From the NCBI RefSeq assembly GCF_008727735.1, contig NZ_CP044227.1, positions 496,001 through 560,000 of the forward strand: DNA of 64,000 nucleotides, read 5' to 3'. How positions within the stretch are numbered: the stretch's first letter is position 1; each line of letters opens with the position of its first letter. The notes beneath the pieces were generated by a model. That model saw only the letters and a program-made list of their open reading frames with translations, was not told the origin of the DNA and made no database searches. This document shows, piece after piece, positions 50,203-59,504 of this stretch. Source of the DNA: Flintibacter sp. KGMB00164 (lineage in GTDB: Bacteria; Bacillota; Clostridia; Oscillospirales; Oscillospiraceae). The position numbers and the translations under genes were made by a program.

Positions 50203-51311
50203 ACGATCTGCACGGAATTGTCTTCGCTTGCCGCTCTGATGCCAATCTGGGGGAGCTGACCCGTCCCCGCAACACCTGCTCCCTGCCCTTCGGCGGCCGT
50301 TACCGCCTGATTGATTTCATGCTCTCCAACTACGTCAACGCCGGTATCCCCGACGTGGGCATTATTGTTCACCAGAGTTATCAGTCCCTGCTGGACCACG
50401 TGGGTTCCGGTAAGGATTGGGACCTGAGCCGCAAGCACGGCGGCCTGCGTATCCTGCCTCCCTTCGGCTATGCTGAGCGGGGCGGCGAGTATAAGGGCAA
50501 CATGGACGCCCTGGCCGGTGTGGCTGACTACCTGGAGAATATCCGCCAGGATTACGTGATCCTGGCCTGGGGCGACATGGCGGTGAACCTGCCTGTGGCC
50601 GAGGTCTTCCAGCAGCACCTGGATTCCGGCGCCGATGTGACCATGGTCTGCACCCCCACCCTGAAGGGCGCTCCCCGCTTCTCCGAGTACGTGGAAGTGG
50701 ACGAGACCGGCCGTGTCACCGACCTGTCGGTCCACCCTGTGGCCGCTGACAAGACTCTGGAGAGCCTGGAGGTCTACATCCTCTCCAAGAAGCTGCTCAT
50801 GGATATGGTGGACTACTGCGCCGCCCATGACATCTACAATTTCAGCCGCGGTGTGCTCCAGCCCCGCCTGAAGACCCTGAAGCTCATGTCCTATGTGCAT
50901 AAGGGTTATGTGGCCCGCTTCCAGTCGGTGAGCGGCTACTTTGAGCGCTCCATGGATCTGCTGGATCCTGAGGTGCGGGATGAGCTGTTCAACCCCGCCC
51001 GTCCCATCCGGACCAAGGACCGCTCCAACCCCTCTACTTACTATGGCCCCGAGGCCAAGTCCAACCACTCTCTGGTGGCCGACGGCTGCCGCATTGAGGG
51101 TGAGGTAGAGAATTCCATCATCTTCCGCGGCGTGACCATTGAAAAGGGCGCCCGGGTGTCCAACAGCGTGCTGATGCAGGGTACCGTGGTTAAGAGCGGC
51201 GCCTCGCTGGCTTACGTCATCGCGGACAAAAACGTTACCGTCAATCAGGACCGCATGCTGATGGGCCACTTTACCTATCCTCTGGCCATCGCGAAGGAAT
51301 CGGTCGTGTAA
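50199..51311 (+). CDS. glgD: GlgD, non-catalytic ADP-glucose pyrophosphorylase subunit
   Basis: 370 residues, GlgC-like fold with sugar-binding [21 protein letters not shown] and a beta-helix end. The glycine-rich nucleotide loop of GlgC is replaced here by [17 protein letters not shown], and the GDH metal motif reads WGDMAVN, so it should not catalyse by itself. In Firmicutes GlgD forms a heteromer with GlgC and alters its activity. GTG 50199 follows AAAGGAGGTG. Confidence 0.93.
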   Translation: MNDLHGIVFACRSDANLGELTRPRNTCSLPFGGRYRLIDFMLSNYVNAGIPDVGIIVHQSYQSLLDHVGSGKDWDLSRKHGGLRILPPFGYAERGGEYKGNMDALAGVADYLENIRQDYVILAWGDMAVNLPVAEVFQQHLDSGADVTMVCTPTLKGAPRFSEYVEVDETGRVTDLSVHPVAADKTLESLEVYILSKKLLMDMVDYCAAHDIYNFSRGVLQPRLKTLKLMSYVHKGYVARFQSVSGYFERSMDLLDPEVRDELFNPARPIRTKDRSNPSTYYGPEAKSNHSLVADGCRIEGEVENSIIFRGVTIEKGARVSNSVLMQGTVVKSGASLAYVIADKNVTVNQDRMLMGHFTYPLAIAKESVV

Positions 51312-51338
51312 GCTGAGTAAAACTCCATCACGCCGGGG

Positions 51339-51363
51339 GCCGGGCGGAGTACCGCCCGGCTTT
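51339..51363 (+). terminator. Terminator after glgD
   Basis: 9-bp stem GCCGGGCGG / CCGCCCGGC, 4-nt loop, then TTT; enclosed in longer arms AAACTCCATC (51319-51328) and GATGGAGTTT (51369-51378). Confidence 0.75.
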
Positions 51364-51418
51364 CCGGGGATGGAGTTTGCTTGTTCTTAATATCTGGAAC
51401 TGGGAAAGGGGAACTGAT

Positions 51419-52855
51419 ATGAAAATTTTGTTTGCCTCCTCCGAGGTGGCCCCGTTTATTAAAACCGGCGGTCTGGCCGATGTGGCCGGCTCTCTGCCCA
51501 AGGCTCTGGCCCAGGCGGGTCATGAGGTCAAGGTAATTCTCCCCCTGTACGAGGGCATCGGCGGCGAGTGGCGCAGCCAGATGACCTTCCTGAAGTATTT
51601 CAACGTCACCCTGTCCTGGCGGCAGGTTTACTGCGGCGTGTTCTCTCTGGAGCGCGACGGCGTGACCTACTGGTTCGTGGACAACGAGTACTATTTCAAG
51701 CGCTGGCAGCTCTACGGTCACTTCGATGACTGTGAGCGCTTCGCTTACTTCTCCCGGGCTGTCATCGAGACTCCCGGCCAGCTGGACTTCTGGCCCGACG
51801 TGATCCACTGCAACGACTGGCAGACCGCTCTGGTGCCCATCTATCTGCTGGAGGAGAAGTACCGTATTCCTCAGCTGGGCCGGGCCAAGAGCGTGTTCAC
51901 CATCCACAACATCGAGTATCAGGGCCGCTACGGCGACCAGGTGCTGGAGGATGTCATCGGTCTGGACAAGAGCTACTTCAATGAGGGTATGCTGGCCTAC
52001 CACGACGACGTGAATCTGATGAAGGGTGCCATCATGGCCTCTAACTTCGTCACCACCGTTTCTCCCACCTACGCCAATGAGCTGAAGATCCCCTTCTATG
52101 CCCACGGCATGGACGGTGTCATCAATCAGCAGAGCGGCAAGGTCCAGGGTATCCTCAACGGCATCGACATGGACCTGTACAACCCCGCCACCAACCCCGG
52201 TCTGGCCTCCAACTTTACCGCGGATGATCCCGTGGAGGGCAAGCTGGCCTGCAAGCTGGCTCTGCAGCGTGCAGTGGGCCTGCAGGAGAACGCAGATGTA
52301 CCTATCATTGCCTGTATCTCCCGTCTGGTGGGCCACAAGGGCTTCTCCCTGGTCACCGACGTGCTCCACCAGATCATGGGCATGAACGTGCAGATGGTGG
52401 TGCTGGGCACCGGCGACTGGCAGTTTGAGGAGGCCTTCCGCAACGCCCAGCAGCAGTATCCCGGCCGTTTCTCCGCGCAGATCACCTATTCCGGACCTCT
52501 GTCCACCATGATCTACGCCGGCGCAGATCTGTTCCTCATGCCCTCGGTGAGCGAGCCCTGCGGCCTGAGCCAGATGATCGCCATGCGCTACGGCACTGTG
52601 CCCATCGTCCGGGAGACCGGCGGCCTGAAGGATACCGTGTTCCCCTATAACAAGTTCACCGGCGAGGGCCGCGGCTTTACCTTCACCGATATCAACGCCA
52701 ATGACATGCTCTGGGTCATTCGCGAGGCCGTGGACCTCTATTACAACAATAAGGAAGCTTGGCGCGGCCTTCAGAAGGAAGGCATGACCGCCGACTTCAG
52801 CTGGGATCATTCGGCCCAGCAGTATCTGGATATCTATCAGCGCATCCAAGGTTAA
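51419..52855 (+). CDS. glgA: Glycogen synthase
   Basis: 478 residues, GT5. The ADP-glucose loop KTGGLADVAGSLPKAL at the N-terminus, HCNDWQTALVP, FTIHNIEYQG, the C-terminal RLVGHKGF and the catalytic region MPSVSEPCGLSQMIAMRYGTVPIVRETGGL are present. Extends alpha-1,4 chains. ATG 51419 follows GAAAGGGG. The terminator after glgD suggests a partly separate transcript; no clear separate promoter was found. Confidence 0.95.
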   Translation: MKILFASSEVAPFIKTGGLADVAGSLPKALAQAGHEVKVILPLYEGIGGEWRSQMTFLKYFNVTLSWRQVYCGVFSLERDGVTYWFVDNEYYFKRWQLYGHFDDCERFAYFSRAVIETPGQLDFWPDVIHCNDWQTALVPIYLLEEKYRIPQLGRAKSVFTIHNIEYQGRYGDQVLEDVIGLDKSYFNEGMLAYHDDVNLMKGAIMASNFVTTVSPTYANELKIPFYAHGMDGVINQQSGKVQGILNGIDMDLYNPATNPGLASNFTADDPVEGKLACKLALQRAVGLQENADVPIIACISRLVGHKGFSLVTDVLHQIMGMNVQMVVLGTGDWQFEEAFRNAQQQYPGRFSAQITYSGPLSTMIYAGADLFLMPSVSEPCGLSQMIAMRYGTVPIVRETGGLKDTVFPYNKFTGEGRGFTFTDINANDMLWVIREAVDLYYNNKEAWRGLQKEGMTADFSWDHSAQQYLDIYQRIQG

Positions 52856-52870
52856 GCAAGCAATTTGGTC

Positions 52871-52905
52871 AGCCGGGCGGACAGAAATGTCCGCCCGGCT
52901 TTTTG
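52871..52905 (+). terminator. Terminator after glgA
   Basis: 13-bp stem AGCCGGGCGGACA / TGTCCGCCCGGCT with GAAA loop, then TTTTT. The bases from here to the next promoter (53054) hold no gene. Confidence 0.95.
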
Positions 52906-53053
52906 TCTGCATGCAGGAAAAAACACCGGTTTTCCACCGAATTTTGCACAAGCAAAATCACCGTTTCCAAGGCGGCAAACCCTTCTCCCATAAGCATTTC
53001 CGCCAAACTTTTCGGAATCGCTGGCATTTTTAGGGAAGGAGCGCTCTGCGCAT

Positions 53054-53082
53054 TTGACGTGGATACTGGAGTATGGTAAAAT
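53054..53082 (+). promoter_or_regulatory. Sigma-A promoter of glgP
   Basis: TTGACG (53054-53059), 17 bp, TAAAAT (53077-53082). A small hairpin GCCGC-acct-GCGGC lies in the leader. Confidence 0.75.
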
Positions 53083-53147
53083 ATGTCCCGTGCCGCACCT
53101 GCGGCAGGAAAAATGCTATTAAGAATTTTGATACGGGAGGCAACATC

Positions 53148-55583
53148 ATGGCTGAATATACTAAGGCCCAGCTTACCGAACTGATTATCGGGAAACTTCA
53201 CCGCAATTTTGGACGGGACGTAGAAGACGCCACCCCTAACCATATGTTTAAGGCCTGTGCTCTGGTGCTGCGGGACATCATGTCCGGCCACCAGATGAAT
53301 ACCAGCAACCAGGTGTGGGAGGGCCAGGAGCGCCAGGTCCACTACCTGTCCCTGGAGTTCCTGATGGGCCGCTCTCTGGAGAAGAACGCCTACAACCTGG
53401 GCATTCTGGATACACTGAAGGAGGCTCTGGAGGGGCTGGGCTTCTCTGCCTCCGATCTGTTTGAGATCGAGCCCGATGCCGGTCTGGGCAACGGCGGCCT
53501 GGGCCGTCTGGCTGCCTGCTACCTGGACTCCATGACCACCCTGGAGATCCCCGCCACCGGCTATTCCATCTGCTATGAGCTGGGTATCTTCAAGCAGAAG
53601 ATCGTAGACGGCAAGCAGGTGGAGCAGGCTGACAACTGGCTGGGCCTGGGTGACGCCTGGCTCATCCCCAAGATGGACGAGACCGAGGAGGTCCGGTTCG
53701 GCGGCAAGATCGTGGACCACTGGGATGACAAGGGCCACAACCACCCCGAGCATGTGGGCTACACCACCGTGCTGGCCATTCCCCGCGATATGGAGATCGC
53801 CGGCTACAAGACCAACCACACCAACGTGCTGCGCCTGTGGGACGCCAAGAGCCCGGTGCCCGTGGATATGTCCCTGTACTCCCGGGGCGAGTATCTGAAG
53901 GCGGTAGAGCAGCAGGCCATGGCCGAGGTTATTGCCAAGGTGCTGTATCCTGACGACAACCACTACGAGGGCAAGTCTTTGCGTCTGAAGCAGCAGTACT
54001 TCTTCGTTTCCGCCACCGTACAGTCCATCGTGCGCAAGCACCGCGCTCAGTACGGCACTCTGCGTAACTTCCATGAGAAGCACGTCATCCAGATCAACGA
54101 CACCCATCCTACTCTGGTCATCCCCGAACTCATGCGCATCCTGCTGGACGTGGAGGGCTACAGCTGGGACGAGGCCTGGAATATTGTCACCCACACCGTG
54201 GCCTACACCAACCACACCGTGCTGGCCGAGGCTCTGGAGCGCTGGCCTCAGGGGCTCATCGAGACCCTGCTGCCCCGTATCTGGCAGATCCTCAAGGAGA
54301 TCGCTGCCCGCTATCAGCGTCAGCTGGAGCAGCACTTCGGCGGCGATATGAACAAGGTCTCCAAGATGGCCATCATCTGGAACGGCGAGGTCCGCATGGC
54401 CAACCTGTGCATCTGCGCCTGCTATGCCGTCAACGGCGTGTCCGCGCTGCACTCTGAGATCCTGAAGAAGGACGTGTTCCACGACGCGTACACCATGCAT
54501 CCCGAGCAGTTCAAGAACGTGACCAACGGCATTGACCACCGCCGCTGGCTGTCCCAGATCAACCCCAAGCTGGACGCTCTGGTGCGCGAGTGCACCGGCG
54601 GCGATGACTATCTCCTCCACCCCGATGCGATCCTGGGCCTGGAGAAGTACAAGAACGACAAGGCTGTTCTGGAGCGCCTGGAGGCCATCAAGAAGGAGAA
54701 TAAGCGCCGCTTTGCCTCTTATCTGGCCCGGGAGAGCGGTGTCATGCTCAATACTGACGCCATCTTCGATGTTCAGGTCAAGCGTCTGCACGAGTATAAG
54801 CGTCAGCTGTTGAATGTGCTGCACATCGTACACCTCTATAATCAGCTGCGGGATAACCCCAACATGGAGTTTACTCCCCAGACCTTCCTGTTTGGCGCCA
54901 AGGCGGCTCCCGGCTACCATGTTGCCAAGCGGATCATCCAGCTTATCAACTCCCTGTCCGCTCAGATCAATGCCGATCCCATCTGCAAGGATAAGCTGCA
55001 GGTGGTCTTCCTGGAGAACTACCGTGTCTCCCTGGCTGAGAAGCTGATGCCCGCCAGCGAGCTCTCCGAGCAGATTTCCACTGCTGGCAAGGAGGCCAGC
55101 GGCACCGGCAACATGAAGTTCATGATGAACGGCGCGCTGACCATCGGTACCCTGGACGGTGCCAATGTGGAGATGCACCAGAAGCTGGGCGACGAGAACA
55201 TCTTCCTGTTCGGTCTCACCGCCGACCAGGTGACCTCCATGAAGGCCAATGGCTATCATCCTCAGGATTACTACCACCAGAACGGCGACCTGAAGCGGGT
55301 CATCGACCAGATCTCCGCCGGTTTTGCCGACAAGGAGTCCTATGCCGATCTGATGGACCGTCTGCTGCGCAGCGCCGGAGGCAGCCCTGCCGACGACTAT
55401 ATGCTGCTGGCTGACTTCGACAGCTATCGTCAGGCCCACTGCCGCGCTCTGGAGACCTACGCTGACCAGCAGCGCTGGAATCAGATGTCTCTCATCAACA
55501 TCGCGCGCTCCGGCATCTTTGCTGCCGACCGCTCTATCCGCGACTATGCCCGGGATATCTGGCACGTGCCCACCCGCGACTGA
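53148..55583 (+). CDS. glgP: Glycogen/maltodextrin phosphorylase
   Basis: 811 residues, GT35. Releases glucose 1-phosphate from glycogen ends. Seen: YLSLEFLMGRSL, DAGLGNGGLGRLAACYLDS, INDTHPTL, VKRLHEYKRQLLN, and the PLP lysine region EASGTGNMKFMMNGALTIGT. ATG 53148 follows GGGAGG by 7 nt; an upstream in-frame GTG/ATG extension to 53073 overlaps the promoter and is not used. It has its own promoter, so breakdown may be regulated apart from synthesis. Confidence 0.95.
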   Translation: MAEYTKAQLTELIIGKLHRNFGRDVEDATPNHMFKACALVLRDIMSGHQMNTSNQVWEGQERQVHYLSLEFLMGRSLEKNAYNLGILDTLKEALEGLGFSASDLFEIEPDAGLGNGGLGRLAACYLDSMTTLEIPATGYSICYELGIFKQKIVDGKQVEQADNWLGLGDAWLIPKMDETEEVRFGGKIVDHWDDKGHNHPEHVGYTTVLAIPRDMEIAGYKTNHTNVLRLWDAKSPVPVDMSLYSRGEYLKAVEQQAMAEVIAKVLYPDDNHYEGKSLRLKQQYFFVSATVQSIVRKHRAQYGTLRNFHEKHVIQINDTHPTLVIPELMRILLDVEGYSWDEAWNIVTHTVAYTNHTVLAEALERWPQGLIETLLPRIWQILKEIAARYQRQLEQHFGGDMNKVSKMAIIWNGEVRMANLCICACYAVNGVSALHSEILKKDVFHDAYTMHPEQFKNVTNGIDHRRWLSQINPKLDALVRECTGGDDYLLHPDAILGLEKYKNDKAVLERLEAIKKENKRRFASYLARESGVMLNTDAIFDVQVKRLHEYKRQLLNVLHIVHLYNQLRDNPNMEFTPQTFLFGAKAAPGYHVAKRIIQLINSLSAQINADPICKDKLQVVFLENYRVSLAEKLMPASELSEQISTAGKEASGTGNMKFMMNGALTIGTLDGANVEMHQKLGDENIFLFGLTADQVTSMKANGYHPQDYYHQNGDLKRVIDQISAGFADKESYADLMDRLLRSAGGSPADDYMLLADFDSYRQAHCRALETYADQQRWNQMSLINIARSGIFAADRSIRDYARDIWHVPTRD

Positions 55584-55600
55584 TTCATTTCCCATCGATA

Positions 55601-55634
55601 AAAATAAGGTCCGCTTTTGCGGACCTTATTTTTT
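55601..55634. terminator. Terminator after glgP
   Basis: 13- to 14-bp stem AAATAAGGTCCGC with complement and TTTT loop, ending in a run of T; A-rich on the other side, so it works both ways. Confidence 0.95.
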
Positions 55635-55642
55635 GTCTGCTC

Positions 55643-55671
55643 TTGCCAAAATGGGGGAAATGCACTACAAT
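55643..55671 (+). promoter_or_regulatory. Sigma-A promoter of rpiB
   Basis: TTGCCA (55643-55648), 17 bp, TACAAT (55666-55671). Confidence 0.7.
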
Positions 55672-55743
55672 AAAGTAGAAAAGAAGCGGACTGCCAGCTA
55701 GAAATAGCTGTCAGAATAGAATCATTTGCAGGAGGAAAAGGTT

Positions 55744-56181
55744 ATGGTTTCCATTGCTTCCGATCATGGCGGCTATCGCCTGAAAGAACATATCAAAGCG
55801 TATTTGACGGCCAAGGGCATCAGTGTGCTGGACTGTGGCTGTGACAGCCTGGACAGCTGTGACTATCCCATTTTCGGAAAGGCAGCGGCCCAGGCGGTGG
55901 CTGACGGCCGCTGCGAAAAGGGTATTGTGATCTGCACCACCGGCATCGGTATTTCTATCTCTGCCAATAAAGTCAAGGGAATCCGCTGCGCCCTGTGTGG
56001 CGATCCTCTGGCTGCTGAGATGACCCGCCGGCACAACGATGCCAACATGCTGGCCATGGGTGCGGGAATGATTGGCCCCAATATGGCTGAGCGCATCGTG
56101 GATGTGTTCCTCTCCACTGAATTTGAGGGAGGCCGCCACGCCCGCCGTGTTGGCCTGATGATGGACATCGAAAAAGAGTAA
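55744..56181 (+). CDS. rpiB: Ribose-5-phosphate isomerase B
   Basis: 145 residues; the usual size of the LacAB/RpiB family. Interconverts ribose 5-phosphate and ribulose 5-phosphate. Seen: IASDHGGYRLKEHI at the start, active-site Cys region VICTTGIGISISANKVKGIRCAL, and RRHNDANMLAMGAGMIG. ATG 55744 follows AGGAGG by 8 nt. Some family members act on allose or galactose phosphates, so substrate is probable rather than certain. Single-gene transcript. Confidence 0.92.
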   Translation: MVSIASDHGGYRLKEHIKAYLTAKGISVLDCGCDSLDSCDYPIFGKAAAQAVADGRCEKGIVICTTGIGISISANKVKGIRCALCGDPLAAEMTRRHNDANMLAMGAGMIGPNMAERIVDVFLSTEFEGGRHARRVGLMMDIEKE

Positions 56182-56184
56182 AAG

Positions 56185-56220
56185 AAAAAATCCTGGCGAC
56201 CTCGGTCGCCAGGATTTTTT
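56185..56220. terminator. Bidirectional terminator between rpiB and the SLH gene
   Basis: Stem CCTGGCGACC / GGTCGCCAGG extended by A/T pairs, 2-nt loop, A-run left and T-run right. Confidence 0.95.
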
Positions 56221-56250
56221 TATGTTAGGGAAATCGCAATCGCTGGAGTG

Positions 56251-59229
56251 TTAGGACCAGTCGTAGGTGACGGTAAACTCCTTGGAGCCGCCGTCCTCAA
56301 AGGTGACGGTCACAGTGATCTCCATGCTGTCGCCGCTGGTGCAGCTGGCCAGAGTCTCAGACTTATCAAAGGTCAGCTCCAGGTTGGGGTCAGAGTAGGA
56401 GACAGTAGCCTCGGTGTCGGTGCCCACAGCGGACTCGGCATAGGTGCCAGTGCCGGTGGCCTTGACGGAGGAGATCTTAGAGGAGATATCCAGACCAGCG
56501 GGATCGATGGTCAGCTTCACACCGGCAGCAGCCAGGCCGCTGGAGGAAGTGGCATCATCCACGGTCACGGTGTCGCTGAGGTAAACAGCGGTCAGGGTGA
56601 TGTTGCCCTGCACGTTGGCAATCACGTCGCCGGCGGCGTACAGGTTGCCCTCGCCGTCAGACCAACCCAGGAACTGGTGGCTGCCGTAGGTGGGCTCAGT
56701 GCCGCTGATGGTAAAGTCCTTGCCCTGAACGGCAGTAGCCTCCTGGGGAGCGCCGGAACCGGAGCCGGCGGAGTAGGTCACCTTGTAGTTGGCGGGAGCC
56801 ACGTTGCCGGAAACCTCCTGGATAAACACGGCCTTCACAGCGCCGTCCTTCAGGATGACGGTGGCCAGGTCGTTGGCGTCGGTCTTAATGCCGTTGATGG
56901 TGCCCACGGTCAGGTCCTTGCCGTCGTACTTCACAACCAGAGCGTTATCCTGGAAGCTGTAGTAGCTGAAGCCCTGATTCTCGTTACCGAAGCCGACCAC
57001 GCCGTTCTCCACGCGCTTGGTACCGTCGTTGACGGAAGCAATCTCGCTGGAGTACAGGTTGACCTTGGTGACCAGGCCATTGGCGTCCATGGAGTAGCTC
57101 TTCACGGAGAAGATGCCCTCAGCCTTCAGGGTGGAGGCAGCAGCGGAGCTCTTCTTCACGTCCAGAGTGGTGACCTTGCCGTCGACCACAGCGTCAAAGG
57201 TGTAGTACTCGCCGCGGTTGTCCTTGTTCTCGGCGGCGGAAGCATCGCCCACCACGAAGGTAACCTGCTCGGCGGTGTTGCTCTCCAGCACGGCGGACTC
57301 AATGTAAACCACCTTGGCCATGTTGGAGGAGCTCTTAAAGACGACGGTCTTGGTGGTGCTGTTGTCGTCGCTGATGTTGGGTACGTTCTGGATACCGGTG
57401 TAGATCACGTAGTCATCGCCGTCCTTGACCTGGAAGATGGTCTGGCTGTTGGCGTAGACAGTGGCGCCGTTAATGGTCATAGCGGCCTTACCGGTCTCGA
57501 TGTTCAGGTTGTTGTCGGAAGAAGCGGCAGCGCTGCTCTTGTCAGCCAGAGTATAGACGTTGTCGCTGTCCTTGGTGTAGGCAACAATGTGCTTGTCCAG
57601 AGAAGAAGCGGAAGACTCGGTCTCCACCTCGATCACCTTGCCGTCGGTGAGCAGCAGCTTGGCGTAGTGGGTGGTGGTACCAAACTTGGTGTCATCCTGA
57701 TAGCCCACCACGAAGGCGTAGTCGCTGGAGGACTCAGCCTCGCCGATGGCGATCACGTAGCCCTGAGCGTCCAGATAGAACACTACGTCCTTATCTACGG
57801 AGCCGGTGGTGATGTAATCGCTGGTCTTAAACTGAGCAGAATACTTATAGGTCTGGCCATCCACCACGAAGCTCTCGTTGGCGGTGACCTTGGTCACCTC
57901 GCCGGAGACCTTGCGGGCGGCAGTCATGGACTCGATCTCAGAGGTCTTCTTGCTGTAGGTGAAGAGGACCACGTCGTCCACGTCATATCCGGTAGCCTCA
58001 AACTTCTTGCCATCGGCCACAGGAGTCTGGGACAGGTCGGAGACGACCACATAGGGCTCTTCATCCTCATCCACATCGTCCTGACCCATCACAGAGGAGA
58101 TCTGGCCGGCGTAAGTGTTTACGATGGAGACGACCACAGAACCCTTCTCGCTGGAGGAGACATACTCCTTGGTGACAAAGATCTCCATCACGGTGCCGTT
58201 GCCGGTACCCAGCAGAGCGTTGTCGTTGCTCTTGGACACATTGCTCTGGGAGAAGGTGCTGCCGGTGGTGCCGTCCAGGTTGATGGTCCAGGTGTACTTG
58301 TTGGAGTCAGCCAGGGTCTCACCCACGGTGTTGAACAGCTCCTTGCCGGTGACCTCGCCGTTCAGGACGTAGTCGGCCTCGTCGGCGGCAACCACGACCT
58401 GCTCACCCTTGTAGTTCCAGGTGCGGGCGGGACGGGCAAAGGCATCGGAGGTAACGGCGGTGTCGATCTTCAGGCTGCCGTCGAAGAGCTTCTCGCCCAG
58501 CTGAACGGCATACTTGCCATCGTCCAGCACCTTGTCGGCCATAGCCTTGGCGTAGTCGGCGGAGCTGGTGATGTCCTTGTACTCCACATCGCCAGTGATG
58601 GTAATGTCGCCCACAATGATGGTAGAGCCGTTCTTGGTGGGCTGAACCATGGTGGCCTCCAGGGTGTTCAGAGCCAGCTGAGCCACATTGTTGCGGGACA
58701 GGGCGTCGTTGGCGCCGGTGTTGATGTCCTTAAACAGGTCAATGGAAGAGGCCTGCTTAATGGTGGCGATCTGCCAGTCGCTGCCGAAGTCGGAGCTGTA
58801 CTGGAAGTAGCCCAGAGCCTTCATCATCATCAGGCTGGCCTGCACGGCGGTAACGGGATCATTGGAACCGTAGGTGGTGGCGCTGGTACCGCTGGTCACG
58901 CCGGCGGCGTAGCAGGCGGCCACATAGGGACGAGCCCACTCGGGTACGTCAGTGAAGGGGATGGAAGCGTTCTTGAAGTCCTCCACCTTCAGACCCAGCA
59001 GATTGGACATCACAACGGCCATCTCGGCGCGGGTGACCTGCTTGTCGGGGTTGAAGTTTCCATTCTGATCGCCGACCATCACGCCAACGGCCTGCATCAC
59101 GGCAATGGCCTCCTGGTGGTGGTTGGATGATACGTCAGCATAGCTTGCGGCGCCGGCGCCCGCGACCATCATGCTGGAGAGCATAGTGGCGGAGAGAGCC
59201 AGGCTCAGAGTCCGCTTTAGGTTTCTCAT
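56251..59229 (-). CDS. SLH-domain surface (S-layer-like) protein
   Basis: 992 residues. Signal peptide 1-27 (MRNLKRTLSLALSATML, cleavage near AGAGAA). Three SLH-like segments follow: about 31-75 (AVGVMVGDQNGNFNPDKQVTRAEMA), 88-135 (FTDVPEWARPYVAACYAAGV) and 150-205 (weaker), expected to bind a cell-wall polymer. A long beta-rich region of unknown fold is followed by an InlB B-repeat-like block (about 815-885; FLGWSDGEGNLYAAGD) and a short C-terminal beta domain. Lys/Glu/Asp-rich, few Cys. ATG 59229 follows AGGAGG by 8 nt. A paralogue starts at 63642. Confidence 0.92.
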   Translation of the reverse strand: MRNLKRTLSLALSATMLSSMMVAGAGAASYADVSSNHHQEAIAVMQAVGVMVGDQNGNFNPDKQVTRAEMAVVMSNLLGLKVEDFKNASIPFTDVPEWARPYVAACYAAGVTSGTSATTYGSNDPVTAVQASLMMMKALGYFQYSSDFGSDWQIATIKQASSIDLFKDINTGANDALSRNNVAQLALNTLEATMVQPTKNGSTIIVGDITITGDVEYKDITSSADYAKAMADKVLDDGKYAVQLGEKLFDGSLKIDTAVTSDAFARPARTWNYKGEQVVVAADEADYVLNGEVTGKELFNTVGETLADSNKYTWTINLDGTTGSTFSQSNVSKSNDNALLGTGNGTVMEIFVTKEYVSSSEKGSVVVSIVNTYAGQISSVMGQDDVDEDEEPYVVVSDLSQTPVADGKKFEATGYDVDDVVLFTYSKKTSEIESMTAARKVSGEVTKVTANESFVVDGQTYKYSAQFKTSDYITTGSVDKDVVFYLDAQGYVIAIGEAESSSDYAFVVGYQDDTKFGTTTHYAKLLLTDGKVIEVETESSASSLDKHIVAYTKDSDNVYTLADKSSAAASSDNNLNIETGKAAMTINGATVYANSQTIFQVKDGDDYVIYTGIQNVPNISDDNSTTKTVVFKSSSNMAKVVYIESAVLESNTAEQVTFVVGDASAAENKDNRGEYYTFDAVVDGKVTTLDVKKSSAAASTLKAEGIFSVKSYSMDANGLVTKVNLYSSEIASVNDGTKRVENGVVGFGNENQGFSYYSFQDNALVVKYDGKDLTVGTINGIKTDANDLATVILKDGAVKAVFIQEVSGNVAPANYKVTYSAGSGSGAPQEATAVQGKDFTISGTEPTYGSHQFLGWSDGEGNLYAAGDVIANVQGNITLTAVYLSDTVTVDDATSSSGLAAAGVKLTIDPAGLDISSKISSVKATGTGTYAESAVGTDTEATVSYSDPNLELTFDKSETLASCTSGDSMEITVTVTFEDGGSKEFTVTYDWS

Positions 59230-59300
59230 TGAGAGTTCCTCCTTACAAAATTTGGTCAAAGAAAGTTGGCTACCAAGTACAGGAAAGGCATAACGACCCT

Positions 59301-59329
59301 TACATATTAAAAATAGTTGTATATTCCAA
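59301..59329 (-). promoter_or_regulatory. Probable promoter of the SLH gene
   Basis: Minus strand TTGGAA (59329-59324), 17 bp, TATGTA (59306-59301). Two GTCTACCA repeats lie upstream of it (59376-59393). Confidence 0.5.
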
Positions 59330-59375
59330 CGAGAAATCCAATAAAGTAATAAAATTGGATTAAAAAAGTTGATAT

Positions 59376-59490
59376 GGTAGACATTTGGTAGACACAAGAA
59401 GAAAGAGAAAAAAAGAACTGCTTTGAAACCCTTGTGTCGCAAGGGTTTCAAAGCAGTTCTTGGTAGACCTTTGGTAGACGATTGGTAGAC
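59376..59490. repeat. GGTAGAC iterons with 11-bp spacing around a palindrome
   Basis: GGTAGAC occurs at 59376, 59387, 59462, 59473 and 59484, each set spaced by 11 bp (two copies, then three). Most have TT directly before (TTGGTAGAC). Spacing by one helix turn is typical of OmpR-type regulator sites. The two groups flank the terminator palindrome and lie between the SLH promoter and the OmpR-like gene. Confidence 0.7.
59405..59461 (-). terminator. Terminator of the OmpR-like regulator gene (22-bp perfect stem)
   Basis: Perfect 22-bp inverted repeat (59413-59434 with 59440-59461), 5-nt loop TGTCG. Minus strand continues TTTTTTTCTC. Unusually long stem for a terminator. Confidence 0.85.
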
Positions 59491-59504
59491 GGTGTTGGAA
59501 AACT

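Noticed and set aside
52869..55595. A 908-codon open frame on the minus strand, opposite glgP
   Set aside because: Antisense shadow; glgP is complete with all catalytic motifs.
56248..59130. A 960-codon open frame on the plus strand, opposite the SLH gene
   Set aside because: It is the antisense reading of a high-GC gene; Gly/His/Val-rich with no motif. The SLH gene has signal peptide, domains and ribosome site.
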